Origin: Comamonadaceae bacterium
GTDB lineage: Bacteria; Pseudomonadota; Gammaproteobacteria; Burkholderiales; Burkholderiaceae_C
Direction of reading: 5' to 3'
DNA length: 6,723 nt
NCBI GenBank assembly: GCA_947463845.1
Contig: CANHUM010000095.1
Location: 1-6,723, forward strand
Part shown: piece after piece, positions 6,539 through 6,723 of the stretch
How positions within the stretch are numbered: position 1 is the first letter of the stretch
Layout of the letters: each line of letters begins with the position of its first letter
Notes under the pieces: model-generated
Database searches by the model: none
What the model was told of the DNA's origin: nothing
What the model saw: the letters and a program-made list of their open reading frames with translations, nothing else
Translations under genes and position numbers: made by a program

Positions 6539-6723
6539 ATGACACATCAGCATGGGATTTTGGTCGCCAACGCCTCACAGGCCCGGTTGTTCGAGCGCAC
6601 ATCGCTTTCCGAGCCCCTGTTGGAGTTGGCCGATTGGGTCAACCCAGCCAGTCGTATGCCAGCATCTGATACCGAACGTGCTCCGCTGGGGCAATCGCTG
6701 GCCGGACGAGCCGGTCTGGCTCC
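6539..6723 (+). CDS. host-attachment / baeRF-family-like protein, 3' end outside the window
   Basis: The frame is open from the ATG at 6539 to the window end, giving 61 residues. The start is well fixed: an in-frame TAA lies two codons upstream (6533-6535). The N-terminus reads [15 protein letters not shown], the opening strand-helix of the 'protein required for attachment to host cells' family (Pfam Host_attach, related to the baeRF release-factor-like group). A Leu/Glu-rich segment and the WVNPASR block follow, resembling the family's 'HPxSR' stretch, and then a Gly/Arg part (SLAGRAG) where relatives carry a 'DRPGR'-like segment. No signal peptide is seen, so a cytoplasmic protein is likely despite the family name. 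Its real biochemical role is poorly defined. The upstream GAAGAAAG gives only a weak ribosome binding site. It is divergent from the exporter operon and shares its control region. The family call rests on remembered motifs. Confidence 0.72.
   Translation, partial: MTHQHGILVANASQARLFERTSLSEPLLELADWVNPASRMPASDTERAPLGQSLAGRAGLA

Noticed and set aside
6376..6540. N-terminal extension of the ABC ATPase to the ATG at 6540
   Set aside because: The 55 extra residues show no similarity to ABC proteins, lack a ribosome binding site, and would cover the FNR-like palindrome and the promoter region of the divergent gene.

Overview
The window looks like chromosomal DNA of a betaproteobacterium, probably from Burkholderiales and perhaps near Comamonadaceae. 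The grounds are the GC-rich coding sequence, an ssrA (tmRNA) gene whose tag reads ANDERFALAA, and the general style of the proteins. The genus cannot be fixed from sequence alone. I see no insertion sequence, phage gene, CRISPR array or toxin-antitoxin pair.

Layout, left to right. (1) Positions 1-349 are the 3' and greater part of a one-piece tmRNA; its first roughly 30 nucleotides lie left of the window. A strong Rho-independent terminator follows at 355-389. (2) Positions 475-1953 (+) encode an amidase-signature hydrolase with an intact Lys/cis-Ser/Ser triad, its own ribosome binding site and a candidate promoter. (3) Convergent to it, on the minus strand, is a three-gene operon read from right to left: an ABC ATPase (5626-6375), a two-FtsX-domain permease (3239-5620) and a periplasmic adaptor (1983-3242). 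Spacing is very tight: 5 bases between the first two genes and a 4-base ATGA overlap between the last two. (4) A 163-base divergent intergenic region (6376-6538) carries a perfect 14-base palindrome matching the FNR/ANR consensus TTGAT-N4-ATCAA. (5) At the right edge (6539-6723, +) is the 5' part of a gene for a host-attachment/baeRF-like protein, cut off by the window end.

How they work together. The three minus-strand genes form a MacAB-like tripartite exporter in which ATPase and permease are separate proteins. No outer-membrane channel gene is present, so the complex would need a TolC-type partner from elsewhere. Its substrate cannot be deduced. The FNR-type box could place the exporter, the attachment-family gene, or both under oxygen-responsive control; this is the most interesting testable signal here. 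The tmRNA (rescue of stalled ribosomes) and the amidase appear to be independent neighbours. I did not find convincing evidence of a new biological system.
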